Source of the DNA: Thunnus maccoyii
Taxonomy: Eukaryota; Chordata; Actinopteri; Scombriformes; Scombridae
DNA length: 64,000 nucleotides
Assembly (NCBI RefSeq): GCF_910596095.1
Contig: NC_056546.1
Location: 23,712,425 to 23,776,424 of the forward strand
Direction of reading: 5' to 3'
Each line of letters starts with the position of its first letter. The stretch's first letter is position 1. The notes below the pieces were generated by a model that was given only the letters and a program-made list of their open reading frames with translations, ran no database searches and was not told the origin of the DNA. Below are positions 24,183 through 36,699 of the stretch, in pieces. A program made the position numbers and the translations under genes.

Positions 24183-27100
24183 ATGGCAGATAGAAAAAAT
24201 AACAATGTTCCCAATACGAGTGCAAATTTACTGTTCAGCGCCGCTCCGGAGTTTAACTTTAATTTGCCTTTTATGCCGGTGAGTCAGGCCACTGGACCGG
24301 CGGTGCTGTCAGGAGGTAAGATGAAATACGGACGGAGGAAACGTCCGAACCGTGTCGTTAGCTAGTTTAGCTAGCCGGGTTGCTGTCAGCTGTTATTTAG
24401 CCTGAAGGAAATAAAACCAGAATTAAACAGTGTGTTTGAGCTGTCAGATGTTTGTCAGACAGGTCAGTTTAACACGGACAGTCAGGGGCGGATTTAGTGA
24501 TTTGGGGTCTCCAGGCAAACTCTGCCTTTCTTTATTTTCACTTTTATTATTGGCAGTGGTAGAAAAAGTACACAAAACTGTTTCTCAAGTAAAACTAATA
24601 ACTATCAATAGTAAAACTATTAAGACCGCACAGTTGAAGTACTGTAAAAGTCCTGCATTCAATTGTACAATGATTCAGAATAGTAACATAATTCAATATT
24701 ATTCTTATCTTAACATCATACTAAATTTATAGCTGTTGGGGCCGCAGGCAGTTGCCTACGTTGCCGGATGGTAAAGTCCGCCCCTGTTGACAGTGGTGTG
24801 TTTTGGTCTGACTGTCCCCTGTCTGATGTTTCATTACATGATGAGGATCTATGGCTATTTGTGGGAGTTATATCAACATTACATTTTCTATCAAGTCTTT
24901 AAATTGGCCACAGCGTTCTGTCTGAGTTCACTTGAATACTTTTAAAAAAATCTACTTGTAAAATGTATTTGCTGTATTCTATGTTGTATTTAAGGTCTAT
25001 CAATTGCAGGTGTTCTTGGTACAGAGTGGTGTTTCACTACTATACAGAGTTGAAATGATTCAACAATGAATTGACTTGTTGATTAACAGAACTGCTGTCA
25101 CAAATAAATGTGCTTACTGGTCAAATAAGTAAGTTTCACTTCCATTTTCATGTCCATCAGATGATTCCACTGATGTTGGAGAGGAAGACAGCTTTCTGGG
25201 TCAGACCTCTGGGAATGGACCAGCCCCCTCTACGTTCAACTACTTCTCCAGCCCAGTAACCAGCAGTGACCCTTTCGCGGCCATTGGCCAGCCGCCATGC
25301 CCGCCGCCAGCACTGTCAGCAGCTCCTATGACAACAGGCCCAGTTTCTGTTCCCAGCAGTGTCGGCATGGCTCCTCCACCACTGCCACCAGGCTCACAAA
25401 TGAACCCGGCTCCTCCTGCATTTGGCGGTGCAGTTTATCAGAGCCCGATGGGGCGTCACACTCCTCCCCCCAGTTCGATGACCCCACCACCCCCCCAGAT
25501 GCAGCCACAGAGTCATAACCCGTACCGACACACCCCCACCAGCAGCAGAGCCAGTCCTTATATTCCAGCTCCAGAGATCCTGCCACCGACCCACACACCT
25601 CAGCAGAATCCCTACTCTCTCAGCTCTGCGCCACAAACATTCCCACCATCAGGACCCACATTCACAAATGTAAATAAAAGCTTATCAGTGGATGTCAGAT
25701 TGTGTTTGTCAGATTCTTGATTAACTCATTAAGTTAAAGGACTGTTAACAGCTCCATGTCTAAAATGTAACCATCATGAATGAAGAGGATGTTGATAATC
25801 AGCACATTGAATGTTTTCTCCTCTCTCTTCAGCCTCCACCTACACAGATTCAGACGCCTCCACCGCCGCCCACCACTGCTGGAGCAATAGTCCCTGCCGG
25901 TCCCATGATGCAATACAACTACAATGTTTACGAGCCAGTTCAGCCACACTGGTTCTACTGCAAGCTAGTGGAATCAAAGAGCGTCTGGCTTCCTTTCAGC
26001 ATTATCGACTCCCTTCAGCTAGAGGAGACGTACAACTCAGGTTATATGAAACGCTACACGTTTGTGAATGATGTTATCCACACAAACCTGAACGTCTAAC
26101 TCTGTCAGTGTTCACACAGTGAATCTAGACTAATCAAAGTACTTATATTACAGTGAATGATGTGAAACTCTGATCTGCTCTGAAATTGTTGTTGTGGCCC
26201 TTTGTTCTTCCAGTTCAACCAGACCCAGAAAATGTGATTGTGCGCACAGATGGAGGGCGCTACGACGTGCAGCTCTATGACCGCATGCGGTGTGCTGTTT
26301 ACTGGGAGGAGGAGAACACAGAGGTCCGGCGCTGCTCCTGGTTCTACAAAGGGGATACGGACAGCCGCTTTATCCCTTACTCTGAGGAATTTAGTGACAA
26401 GCTGGAGGTTTGTCTCACTACTACATTTTAACAGAAACGGATATTGTGACGCACATTGAGGCTAATTTGTGATTTTGAGCTATATAAATAAAATTGACAC
26501 GACTACTTTTGAGAGCCAGATTGAGTTGACTGACTGAGCAGCCAAACTTAAAATGTGTTATAACATATTTTTTGTTCCAGTCAAACATATCTTTTATTTG
26601 AGTTATACATGTGTTTCTTTTAACTCCAGGCAGAATATAAGAAAGCAGTATCTACCAACCAGTGGCATCGTAGACTTGAGTTCCCATCAGGAGAAACCAT
26701 TGTCATGCACAATCCAAAGGTAAACCTTAGTCTGATTAGTGTTAAGTGGTGGTATTGTGATTAGTTTGATTCAATAAGTGATAAGGCTTTGTTTTGTGTG
26801 GCTCTGTAGGTGATTGTGCAGTTTCAGCCCTCCTCCATACCAGACGAGTGGGGCACAACTCAGGATGGGCAGACCAGGCCCAGAGTGGTCAAGAGAGGGA
26901 TTGATGATGACCATGATGAAGTGCCTGATGGTAGTCAAGTTCCTCTTTACCCAAACTAATTTAGTCTAAGTGTAGGCACTAATGGAAAAAGGTCTGTGAA
27001 GTTCAGTTTGTATTATGTTGTATGAGTCTCCCAATGTACATGGAAATAAACTTTAAGCTCACTGATCCAACCTCAGATAGGTCCATAGTAGTTTTAGAAA

Positions 27101-30100
27101 ATTGTCAGGATTCTTATGAAGTAAGATGAGACATTTCAAAGGACATTAAAGGAAGTACTAGCTATCATAGTCAATTTTATGAAGGAAAATGATGTCAGAT
27201 TTCACTGTGAGGGGCTGTTACTGACCTTGAAAATCAGTGAGCAACATAAAATTCAACATCTCTACTGTATGAAACTTTTCCAGGTGAGCTTCCCAAGGTG
27301 GATCATCTTGTGTTCATGGTTCATGGAATCGGCCCCGTGTGTGACCTGAGGTTTAGGAGCATGGTCGAGTGTGGTGAGTACAAAACAATCATACCATTTG
27401 CCAGTATTTGTGTACCCTCTGTGTACCCTTTGAAATAAACTGGTAAAATCCTTGTGTTCTCAGTGGACGATTTCCGTAATGTGTCACTGAAGCTGCTGCA
27501 GAGTCACTTTAAGAAATCCCTGGATGATCACGCCATCAGCCGGGTGGAGTTCCTACCTGTCCAGTGGCACACAGCTCTACATGGAGACGCCACAGGGGTG
27601 GACAGGTGAGGAGAGGCAGGATCCCACCAGCTTTGAAAGTTTTGGAATAATAAACCAGACAGAACAGAGAAGCATTTTGAGTTCCCTCGTAATACCTATA
27701 ATGTCAGGAACATTTGCTTGACGTTACATCAGTCTAGCTAAATGTACAAAATGAGTTTTATCACTGTTGTTCAGCTGAGTTGGTTTTGTTAATAACTGTT
27801 ATTTAGACTGTAATGGGAAGCTATTGGACTGTCTTTACATCACTGAAATACTGTGTGTGGAAATGTCAGTTATTTGGTTGAGATTCATTCAGTAAGCACA
27901 TCAAGTTCATCATACAGAAAGACTTAACTGATTAATTAACTTTTTTTTCTCTTTGTAGGAGGATAAAGAAAATCACCTTGCCCAGCACTGGACGTTTACG
28001 TCACTTTACAAATGAGACTTTGTTAGACGTGCTCTTCTATAACAGTCCCACTTACTGCCAGACTATCATGGACACAGTTGCCCTAGAGATTAACCGACTT
28101 TATGCCCTGTTCATGAAGAGGAACCCAGACTACAGAGGAGGCACATCAGTGTCCGGACACAGCTTAGGTAATAAACCAGCTCAATAGTGTCAACACATTT
28201 GATTTATGTTTTATCTTCTGTTTAGTTTTCAGAAAGATGTTGAGTTTTACTCCTTTATTCTTGCAGGTTCCCTTATTCTCTTTGACCTGCTTTCAAATCA
28301 GAAGAATGGCTCTCCTGCACTCGCCATGCCAACCATGCCCACTGCCAATGGAGACACCAAACAGGTCATATACCAGTTGACTGACTTAAGTTCATATGTA
28401 CAGTAGAATGTCATCAATTATCCAGCTAATCAGTTGAAAAAGAGTGCTGATGTGCTTCAAAATAATGCTGCAATAAATAATTGTAAATTCTATTTCTCAA
28501 ATCAGGTGGCAGCTCCTGTTACACAGACTGTAAGCCCTCCAGCTGTGGAAGAGGAGCCCAAAGAAGACGGGGAGGAGTTTGAGGATCTTTCTGCTGTGCT
28601 GGAACATCTGGGCCTGTCTGAGTACAAGGGTACCTTTGACGAGGAAAAGATCGACATTGAATCTTTTGTAAGTTTGTATGAAAATTGATTGTTGCAAAAG
28701 GCATGGAGGGACAAGCTGATATATTTAATTTCTAATATCTGAGTTGGAGGTAATGTGATAACATCTTGGGCTTTTTTGATGTTATTCCTCACATATCATT
28801 CTTGTCAGATAGAGCTGGTTGTTTTATTTTGTCCCTTTCTCATCTTCTTTTAGCTCATGTGCACCATTGAGGACTTAAAGGAGATGGGAATCCCACTGGG
28901 TCCGAGGAAAAAGATCGCCAAGTTTGTCAAAGAAAGAGTGAATAAGCAGGTAAGTTTGGCAACATGTCTTTTGAGCATCAGTGAGGCTGACGGTGAAAGT
29001 GATGACTAACGTGCTGTTTTTTGTCTTTGTCTTGGTTTCATTTTTACAGGCTGCACGTCAGGCAGCTCAGGAGAAGAAAGCAGAGGTCAAGGAGGTCAGT
29101 CAAGCTGCGGCGCCCCCACAAGCAGCTGAAGCTCTCCCTGATCCCACTGTGAAGAAGCTTCCTGTGGGCAACACCGTCTCCTCCATCCACGTCAACTACA
29201 ATTACTTCGAAGTTGGAACTGGACAGGTACACGTCATTGAGCTGTTAAAGGTGATCATAAAGCTGACTGATCTGACGTTGAAAGTTGAGTAATAACTATT
29301 CACGTTTTGCTCTGTAGGTGTCAGTGATCTACCACGCTCTGGACTTTGAACCAATGAATTTCTTTGCCTTGGGTTCTCCAATTGGCATGTTCCTGACAGT
29401 CAGAGGCCTGGAGAGGATTGAAGAGACGTACCAGCTTCCAACGTGCAAGGGATTCTTCAATATTTACCATCCAGTAGGCAACTCTTCCAAATTATGTATC
29501 CTGAAAGACTAATTAATCTATAGCTGCTAAACCATATTTACCCACTTGGCCTAGTGTGTAAAGTCATTTTATACATAATCATAATCAGTCAACATGTAAT
29601 TTCCCTATAATAAATACTTGCTCGTTCTTCAGATTTGTACAAGATATTTGACTATAATGAAAGGTATAATGAAACTGTGATGAAGCTTAAGAGGCTGAGT
29701 CACTTTATGCACTGCCAGCTGATAGCTTCATTATGACTCATTTTCTTTTAGTTGGACCCAGTGGCGTACAGGATTGAGCCCTTGATAATACCAGACTTGG
29801 AACTGAAGCCTGTTCTGGTCCCACATCACAAAGGAAGGAAAAGGCTTCATCTTGGTATGACACTCAAAAGCTGCTTCTTATTTCTGCTTAATTTACTGCT
29901 TGCATCACCCCAGATACAAGAAAATGAAAGTATGTCAATACTAAAGTCAATACTAAATGCTGACAGTCACAATTCTTCTTAAGAGCCTAAACTGAATTGC
30001 TGTGAAGTGTTATTTTATGTTGTGTCCTCAGTTCAGGCGTCTCCCATTATGGGTGGGGTGCTCTAATTTGTGTGGTGGCAAAATACAAAGAAACTATTCT

Positions 30101-31324
30101 TACATTGAACTTGCTGTGCAATATTAGAGCCAACAGCCTCTACAGAGAAATGATCCAACATGTAAGCTGAAAGTCAGAATGAAGTTGTTGCCGGCTGACG
30201 TTTCTCTTGTTGGTTGTTTTTTTAGACATTTAAATTTTAATGTGGCAATAAGGACACGTGTTGGTGTTGTTCCTAATCATTGGTTGAATAAAATTATGAT
30301 TAGATTTTTTTTTTTTAAACACATTTTTCTCTGCATAGATGAATAGTGGCATGGCAGACATTGCTTTTGGTTCTAATTGAAAAACCTTCATCAGTTTAAT
30401 GTTTAAATGCTTCTTAATGCAGATGTCTTCAGTAACACATCTCTCTGTGTTTCAGAGCTGAAGGAGAGTCTCACCAGGATGGGCTCTGACCTCAAACATG
30501 GTTTTATCAGCTCCCTGAGGAGCGCCTGGCAGACGCTCAATGATTTTGCTCGCGCTCACACCTCGTCTGCTCAGCTCCAGGCCGAGCTGGCTATGGTGGC
30601 CAATCAGATCGAAGAACAGGAAAAGCAAGCGCAGGAGGGTGAGTTTCTCTTTTATGAACGACAAGCTGCTCCAATCACGCTGTTTCTGTATTGTGTGAGA
30701 CTGATCAAATTCTTCTGGTTAGTCACAGAGCAAAAGATCTCAGAGAGCCCCGAGCCACAGAAAGAAGAGGAGCCTCAGGTGAAGATCGGGTTGCTGAACG
30801 GAGGGAATCGCATTGACTACGTCCTGCAGGAGAAGCCCATCGAGAGTTTCAACGAGTACCTGTTTGCTCTCCAGAGTCATCTCTGCTACTGGTACAGTGC
30901 ACTTCATTTTATTCAAGATTTTTACCTCTTCACATTCATGATAAAGTTTTAAAGTCAATCCCTTTGCCAATTTACAATTGTAACATAAAGAAAAATATCA
31001 CTACTGCTTGTTGGACCATTTGTCTACAGACAAGCTACAGTATAGTTCACGTTTAAGTGATTGTTCCATTCAATTGTGAATTTTCTCAGCATTTGCTAAT
31101 TTTCTATAAATAATAAGGTAGCATTATTTTGTTGTGCAGTTTTCTCACTTAACTAATTTTCAGAAACTCTCTCTGAGTGTGGTGTTATTAAAATACTGTT
31201 GCGAGATGTTAGATAAGAATTTTTATGTTTGCTGTTTTTTAGGGAATCTGAAGACACAGCTCTGCTTATTCTTAAAGAGATCTACAAGACCATGGGGATC
31301 CATCCAGAACAGCCAGTACATTAA
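24183..31324 (+). CDS. sec23ip: SEC23-interacting protein (p125, DDHD-domain family)
   Basis: COPII-associated protein that links SEC23 and SEC31 at ER exit sites and binds phosphoinositides. Eighteen exons join in frame to 971 residues (human 1000): 24183-24315, 25161-25669, 25833-26040, 26214-26407, 26630-26719, 26810-26930, 27284-27373, 27464-27605, 27959-28167, 28267-28364, 28506-28667, 28854-28949, 29050-29226, 29318-29473, 29752-29854, 30456-30638, 30729-30891, 31243-31324. The N-terminus (exons 1-3) is Pro-rich, the SEC23-binding type of region. A WWE-like segment ([12 protein letters not shown]) follows. The lipase-type GHSLG straddles exons 9 and 10, a SAM domain spans exons 11-12 ([18 protein letters not shown]), and the DDHD domain ends in [17 protein letters not shown] and SHLCYW. 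The phospholipase-like Ser is kept, although the mammalian protein is not known as an efficient phospholipase. Confidence 0.97.
24483..24786. mobile_element. hAT-like MITE in sec23ip intron 1
   Basis: The element starts CAGGGGCGGATTTA and ends TAAAGTCCGCCCCTG, so its ends are inverted repeats of about 14 bases. The eight bases on each side are CGGACAGT (24475-24482) and TTGACAGT (24787-24794), identical in six of eight positions, which fits an aged 8-base target duplication of hAT type. It has no coding capacity. A relative of its right half lies at 35010-35145. Confidence 0.8.
27959..28364 (+). other. sec23ip: sec23ip lipase-type GHSLG motif (exons 9-10)
   Basis: SVSGHSLGS is interrupted by an intron between the Leu and Gly codons (28168-28266) and restored by splicing. 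The preceding phrases ([23 protein letters not shown]) are nearly identical to the mammalian protein. The putative nucleophile serine is intact. Confidence 0.85.
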
Positions 31325-33243
31325 TACAATCAGGTACCTGAGATGAAAATAAGCCCGTCTGAAACTTTCCATTTGGTTTATTTCATTTCAGTTTTCCTGG
31401 ATTTTGATTATGATTTTTCTATTTTTTTTTTCCTCTTATTTTCTATTCATGTAGTTTATTGTATACAGATGAATAATACAATTGTATTATCCCATTTGTC
31501 TTAAATTAAGAAAAAATATGAATGAGCTGATAGATTAAAAGTGTCTTGATTTGTTTGATATTTACATTTTTATAGTATAAATTATAGAACTGGTCAAGTT
31601 TACTGGAAATACTGTATGTATCATCTAATAAATGCTAACAGCAGAAATGACATAGCAGCGTTAATGCAGCCTTCTATAAGTTTTATTTCATGGCCATGTC
31701 AAAATAAATCATTTCCTTGCACAAGTACTTCCTGTTTGAATTGTTGTGTTCTGCTGAGAGGAAGACATGTAACATTTCTTCATCAGGATGAGCAGACTGT
31801 ATCTACAAAAAGCTGTAATATCTGCAAAAACATTGATTAAAAATAATTACAGTACAGAATGAGACGCAAGATTGACCTGCTTTCCTTTTGAGACAAAATA
31901 ACGCACTTCTTGTTTGCTCTATTTAAGAATTTGACAACTTTGTACTCATCCACATGACATCTCTAACTTCTGACTCAGTACCTCTGTGACTGATCAGCTG
32001 TAACATGCTTTCTCATTATGAGTTAAATTAACAATTCTACAGCTGTCGACGCAGCTTTCAAAACAATCTCTTCAACATTTACTTTGAGCATGTAGGCACA
32101 TACGACAAAAGTATTCAACTCACATGTATGAAACAAAGAAATATTAGAAAAGTATTTACAAGAGTGACTGTCACATTCATTCTCAGTCCAGTATTCTGAA
32201 TAATAGTGCTGCGAGTGATTCTCATCAGGCATAAATGAGAAGTCTTTGTTATTTATAATAATACTGGTCCACATAGACCTGATATCATAGCGCTGCATGC
32301 TATTAGCAGATCTTTGTTCCTGGCTCTTAAGCTATTTAATCAACATGCTTCTCTGATAAACTGAAGCTGTCAACAGCAAAGGAAGATAGTGACCGATTGT
32401 CACATTAAACACATAAAAAAAGGTCCCTTTTTTACCACTTTGCCAGTCTGAAACAACCTATAACTATAATACGAACTGAACAGTATGGCTCCATAAACAC
32501 TAATACACTGTAGAAAACTGAAAGATTGTAAATTGCTTTGATCTCAACTCACTGATGGTTTCAGTAGGATGCTATTAATAACTGATGCATTTCTACTTCT
32601 ATTTTGGGAAAGTGCAACTTCTTTTTCATCTTGTCAACAGCTGACTTCTTACCCTTTTGTAACTTTTTTTTGTTTTAAAAAGCCACTGCTAACATCGACA
32701 GCTGGTTGTATTTGAAGGTGTTTGATACTTTTTGGAATGCAGAAATCATCTGAAACAGCTGAAATCTACTGGCTGAGGTAACACTTAGCAGTGAAAAGTA
32801 GTGAAGCAGCAGCAGAGTGTGAATATGTTGATATAAGAAACTGATTGAAAGTCAGGTGCTGTTTAGGATTGCTTAATGAGAAGTTGTGTTTCCCAAGTTA
32901 ATATTTGCATGCTTATTGAATTGATGTCGATATATAAAGTACAAAGTCAACTTAAATCAAAGAGATATTTGTTTAACATGAGTAAGTTTTCCTTCAGCAG
33001 GTTAGGTATTAACAATTTGATCATTTAGTTGTGTTTGATACTGCTGTAGGTCTTCAATAAGAGTTTGTACCATCTTGAAAAGATTCACATTGGTCAATGT
33101 AGTTGTTCATTTTTTGTACATTCATTTGTCTACAGCTGTGCGGTGAAATGCAGGAGGATCCATGTACACATGTCTTTGCTGTAGTGCATTGATAATGTCA
33201 GCACCTCACAGTCGTAACATTGGAATGATACGCAGAGTGTTGC
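31325..33243. other. Convergent 3' region of sec23ip and csgalnact2
   Basis: There is no coding exon. Plus-strand AATAAA hexamers at 31627-31632 and 31703-31708 are candidate poly(A) signals for sec23ip. On the minus strand an AATAAA at 31682-31687 would give csgalnact2 a 3' UTR of about 1.56 kb. The region is otherwise AT-rich, unique-looking sequence without recognised repeats. Confidence 0.5.
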
Positions 33244-36200
33244 TCAGTCCTCTGCTTTGCTCTGAGTCTTGAAGGCCTGCTTGCGTAGGTGAGCCTCGAT
33301 CTCCTCGCGGAAAACCAGCATACCCAGGTGAGAGTGTGAGGCCTCGTTCATGGCTTTGGACTGGATACACATGCGGTACTGCTCCGGTGTCAGCTCGTCC
33401 GCGCACTGCTTCTCGTGCCACAGGTGGAAGAGACCCGACACTGGTGTCCGGATCACTATCAGGTCGCTCCGAAGATACTTTCTATACAAGTGGACGTCTT
33501 CCACACCCCAGCCTTTCACTTCGAGATCGAAACCCCCTGGAAGAAAAAATAAAATTAAGTTCAATCAAACTCAAACACTAATTATACTGTTCAATATTAT
33601 TAAATGAATAGTCAGTGCTTACCAATATTTAGGAAATCGGAGCGATACTGACACGTCATTCCAAAGCCAAAATCTCTCCAGAATCCAGCATCTTTTTTGT
33701 GAATCTAAGAGCAGATGTTCAATTATGATAGTCAACACCAGATGTTTGGCTGAAGTTATATTTATGTAGATAAAAATGACAAAACATCTGTCTGCTACTC
33801 AGAGATGAATGTGAACTTTCAGTCCTTACCAGTTGGAGTTCGATGGGTGGAGCCAGCTCCAAATTTCCGTAGACGATGGCAGGATTGTACAGACTGAACA
33901 CCACTGGATAGAAGACTTTCTTGTCTACAAAACAGAATTAAGCAAATTGGAGTAAATTCAGCCACATACACAAAAGCTCAAAACAACTATTATGGTAATA
34001 AATCTGATCAACACGTAAAAACGTACTTGGAGCAGCGTTCAGACGACAGGTGTTGAGGAACTCTGGCGTAAAATGGATGTCCACGTCACAAAAAAACATT
34101 AAGACGTCGCCTTTCTTCCAGGCGTGGGCTCCGATATCAAGACCGCGACCCCGGGAAAACTCCTCCTCCACTGGTATCAGAGTGTAATTGGAGAAGCTCT
34201 CCTCCCTGATAAACAACAAATGCAGTAGAAATAAATTCCCATGACACGTTGCACACAAAAGTAGCACAAGCGTATGAAAAGCTCTTTCTCAGTGAAGGGA
34301 CAAACCTTGACATTCTTTCCAAAGATGACTTCACTTCTTGCAGGCTCTCTTGCCCAAAATAAACCACAGTGAGGTGTACTCGTCTGTCCTGTTGTATGCA
34401 CACCTCCCTGAGGATATTTATTTTTCAAATTAATTACAACACATTGTAAGGTTGTATCTAATTACACAACACAGATGAAAACTGGGCTGATATGTTTATT
34501 GAATGCATATTTGAAGTGAACAAGCCAAGTCACGTCTGATAAACGGCAACAGTTTCGGATGAACTCACCTGAAGTTGTGTAAGAACTGTGAGAATGTTTC
34601 TATTCTGCCTGACAGCGGCACGATGATGTTAATAATCATTCCTGATGTTTCTACAGATGTGCTCCTGACTTTCATCAAGGGACCAAAAGGCCTGAAGAGC
34701 GTGACGTGGCGGAAGCTGCTGGAATCCTCTTTGGCAAAGAAGAGCTCGTAAAGCGACCCTTTGTCTCGCTCTGTCCTGTATAGTCCTGCCAAATAAGACA
34801 ATATGAAAAAAAAAAAATTGCTGGACTGAATAACAATAAATCATATTTTATTTGTTATAATTCGTGAGTAACGTCTGAATCTGCAACATAACCAGTAACA
34901 TTTATCTGTCAGATAAATGTAGGGTACAATGTTATCCTCTGAAGTTACAGTTATGTATTTTTTAAGTGCTTTGGGGGCCTTTTGTAAGTTATTTCTGGGT
35001 ATAGTGAGTTAAAATAGTAACATAATTCAAATTTTTTCCATATTTAAACATCATAATAAATATATAGCTGCGGCCCCCAACTATAGTTTTTAGCTGGGGA
35101 CCCCAGGCAGTTGCCTACCTTGCTTAATGGTAAAGTCCGCGCCTGACTTCACTTCCCCCTCATTTTGTTATTCTCATACAGGCAGGAGACTGTAAGATTC
35201 TTTCAAATTAATTAATTAATTAATGCAGTTAAGTTTTTAATATAGAAAGGCTGCGGACCATTTATCTTTATTGCCAGTTATGTTTCATATCGTATTTTAG
35301 TGGACTAAGTACACCAAGAGACAAGCAAGAGATTGAAAATAGTGCCCCCTTTTCTATTCATTCAGTCGAGAATTGGTTTTGAATTGTGATTCGATTCTGA
35401 TTCAGAATCGACAACCCTGATTCTGATTCAGAATCGAATTGTGAGATTCCCAAAGATTTCCAGCCCTAAGTGCCAAGAAGATGAAGAGAGCCGAAGAGCA
35501 CTATAGATAGGATGCAAACTCTTACAACAATGAAAGTGTCAGACTATAGACTGTTGAGAAACAAAATTATATCATTTCAGATAGCAATAAATAGAGTTAT
35601 TCATAAACCTTTGACTAGTTTATGAGGCTACTGAACCCGCCTGTCACATGCAGCGCCACCCACCACCACAAGTAAATTCTATACTTGTGGGAAACACTGA
35701 AGCTCAAATGTTATAGTCATTGTTCACCAGGTTGTAGTGAGGCAGTGCAGGTCTTACCTTCAATAAAGTGACCCTCTGTGTAGGTTTGTCTCTGCATTGG
35801 CATGTCGTCCTCTACGCCGTCCTCCTCATCAGGGTTGTTGATGATGTCCAGTGCAGCCTCAATGACCTCCACCAGCTCGTCCCTACGGTCTTTGCGAACA
35901 GGTTTCTCCTCCGGGTGCCGCGTCAGGCCCATCTCCAGCTGGTATACCTTGGATGAGGTGAAACTCTCAAAGGGCACCAGTGCGTACTCGCTGGGCAGGC
36001 GCGCCCCGGTGTTGACCTCAGCTTTGTCAATCTGAGAGTGAAGGTATTCCAGTAGATCTCCTGGCTCTTGGTCTTTAGTCTCGGCCAAGCCCTGCACCCC
36101 AGGTAACTCCTTCTTGTCCTGCAGGAGCTTCAGCTTCTCACTCATTTCCTGCAGCTCCTGTTTGAGCTGAGCAATCTGGCGCTTCAGACTGGCGGCGCGG

Positions 36201-36409
36201 TTCAGGTGGCGCTCCTCTTGCTCCTGCAGCATGGCCTGGTAGTACTCCTTCCCATAGGTCTCGCCTGCAATCCCGGGCAGGACCAGGCTGACGTCTGCTG
36301 GAGGGGTGCACTCAAGCAGGTATGCGAACAGCAGCAGCACCAGAAGCAGGAAGAGGCCCAGGAAGAGCCAGCGGACCCGGCCCTGGAGCGGCAACCCCCG
36401 CCTGGGCAT
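33244..36409 (-). CDS. csgalnact2: Chondroitin sulfate N-acetylgalactosaminyltransferase 2
   Basis: Golgi type II membrane enzyme that adds beta-1,4-GalNAc to the linkage region or growing chain of chondroitin sulfate. Seven coding exons on the minus strand join to 539 residues (human 542): 35758-36409, 34569-34785, 34306-34407, 34027-34205, 33830-33924, 33623-33704, 33244-33536. The protein starts [14 protein letters not shown] and has a Leu-rich signal anchor (about residues 13-33), then a coiled-coil stem ([16 protein letters not shown]). The catalytic part has the metal-binding DVD in FFCDVDIHF, then [13 protein letters not shown] and [16 protein letters not shown]. The usual GWGGED motif reads GWGVED here (separate finding). 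Upstream in-frame Met codons in the same exon were not used because MPRRG aligns with other vertebrates. The order ret then csgalnact2 on one strand is as in human. Confidence 0.96.
35010..35145. mobile_element. Truncated copy of the CAGGGGCGGA-type MITE
   Basis: This intronic stretch of csgalnact2 shares a series of phrases with 24676-24786 (AATAGTAACATAATTCAA, AACATCATA, GGCAGTTGCCTAC, ATGGTAAAGTCCGC) and ends in a slightly mutated inverted repeat. No matching left end was found, so the copy appears 5' truncated or diverged. Confidence 0.65.
35393..35436. repeat. Tandem palindromic 18-mer pair
   Basis: GATTCTGATTCAGAATCG occurs twice (35393-35410 and 35419-35436) with eight bases between. 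Each unit is itself nearly palindromic (GATTCTGA/TTCAGAATC). It lies in an intron of csgalnact2 and is probably part of a decayed repeat element. Confidence 0.7.
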
Positions 36410-36699
36410 CACGCTCACATACAAGCTATAGCTGGCAACTCTGCATTCCCTTTCCCTCTGATCTCCTCTGAGATACACTTATTCACATTACTTACAAACT
36501 ACATCTGCACACCATCTCAGAGATTTTGAAGGCCCTTTATAATTTTTTGCTGAGCATATTTGTAGCAAGAGAAAGTGTGGCATTCAAAGGTTTCTGTCAA
36601 CTTTCATTCCTGTCATATTGCTGTGAAGGTCTTGTTTCTTGGCTCCGATGTGTCAGCGTCTTCATACATTGGTCCTGTGTAAATCCATGAGATGATCAC
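36410..36699 (-). other. csgalnact2: csgalnact2 5' UTR part of exon 2
   Basis: Upstream of the start codon the minus strand continues to a plausible 3' splice site (CTTCTCCGTAG before GTGATCATC) at 36700. This gives about 290 bases of 5' UTR in the same exon. The splice site is inferred from sequence only. Confidence 0.5.

Noticed and set aside
25326-25636. Antisense open frames opposite sec23ip exon 2
   Set aside because: They are shadows of a Pro-rich coding exon (CCN codons give Gly/Trp-rich antisense frames).
35717-36478. Longer start for csgalnact2 using an upstream Met (24 extra residues)
   Set aside because: The extra residues (MYLRGDQRE...) are not in the family, and the Met at 36409 aligns with the usual MPRRG start followed by the signal anchor.
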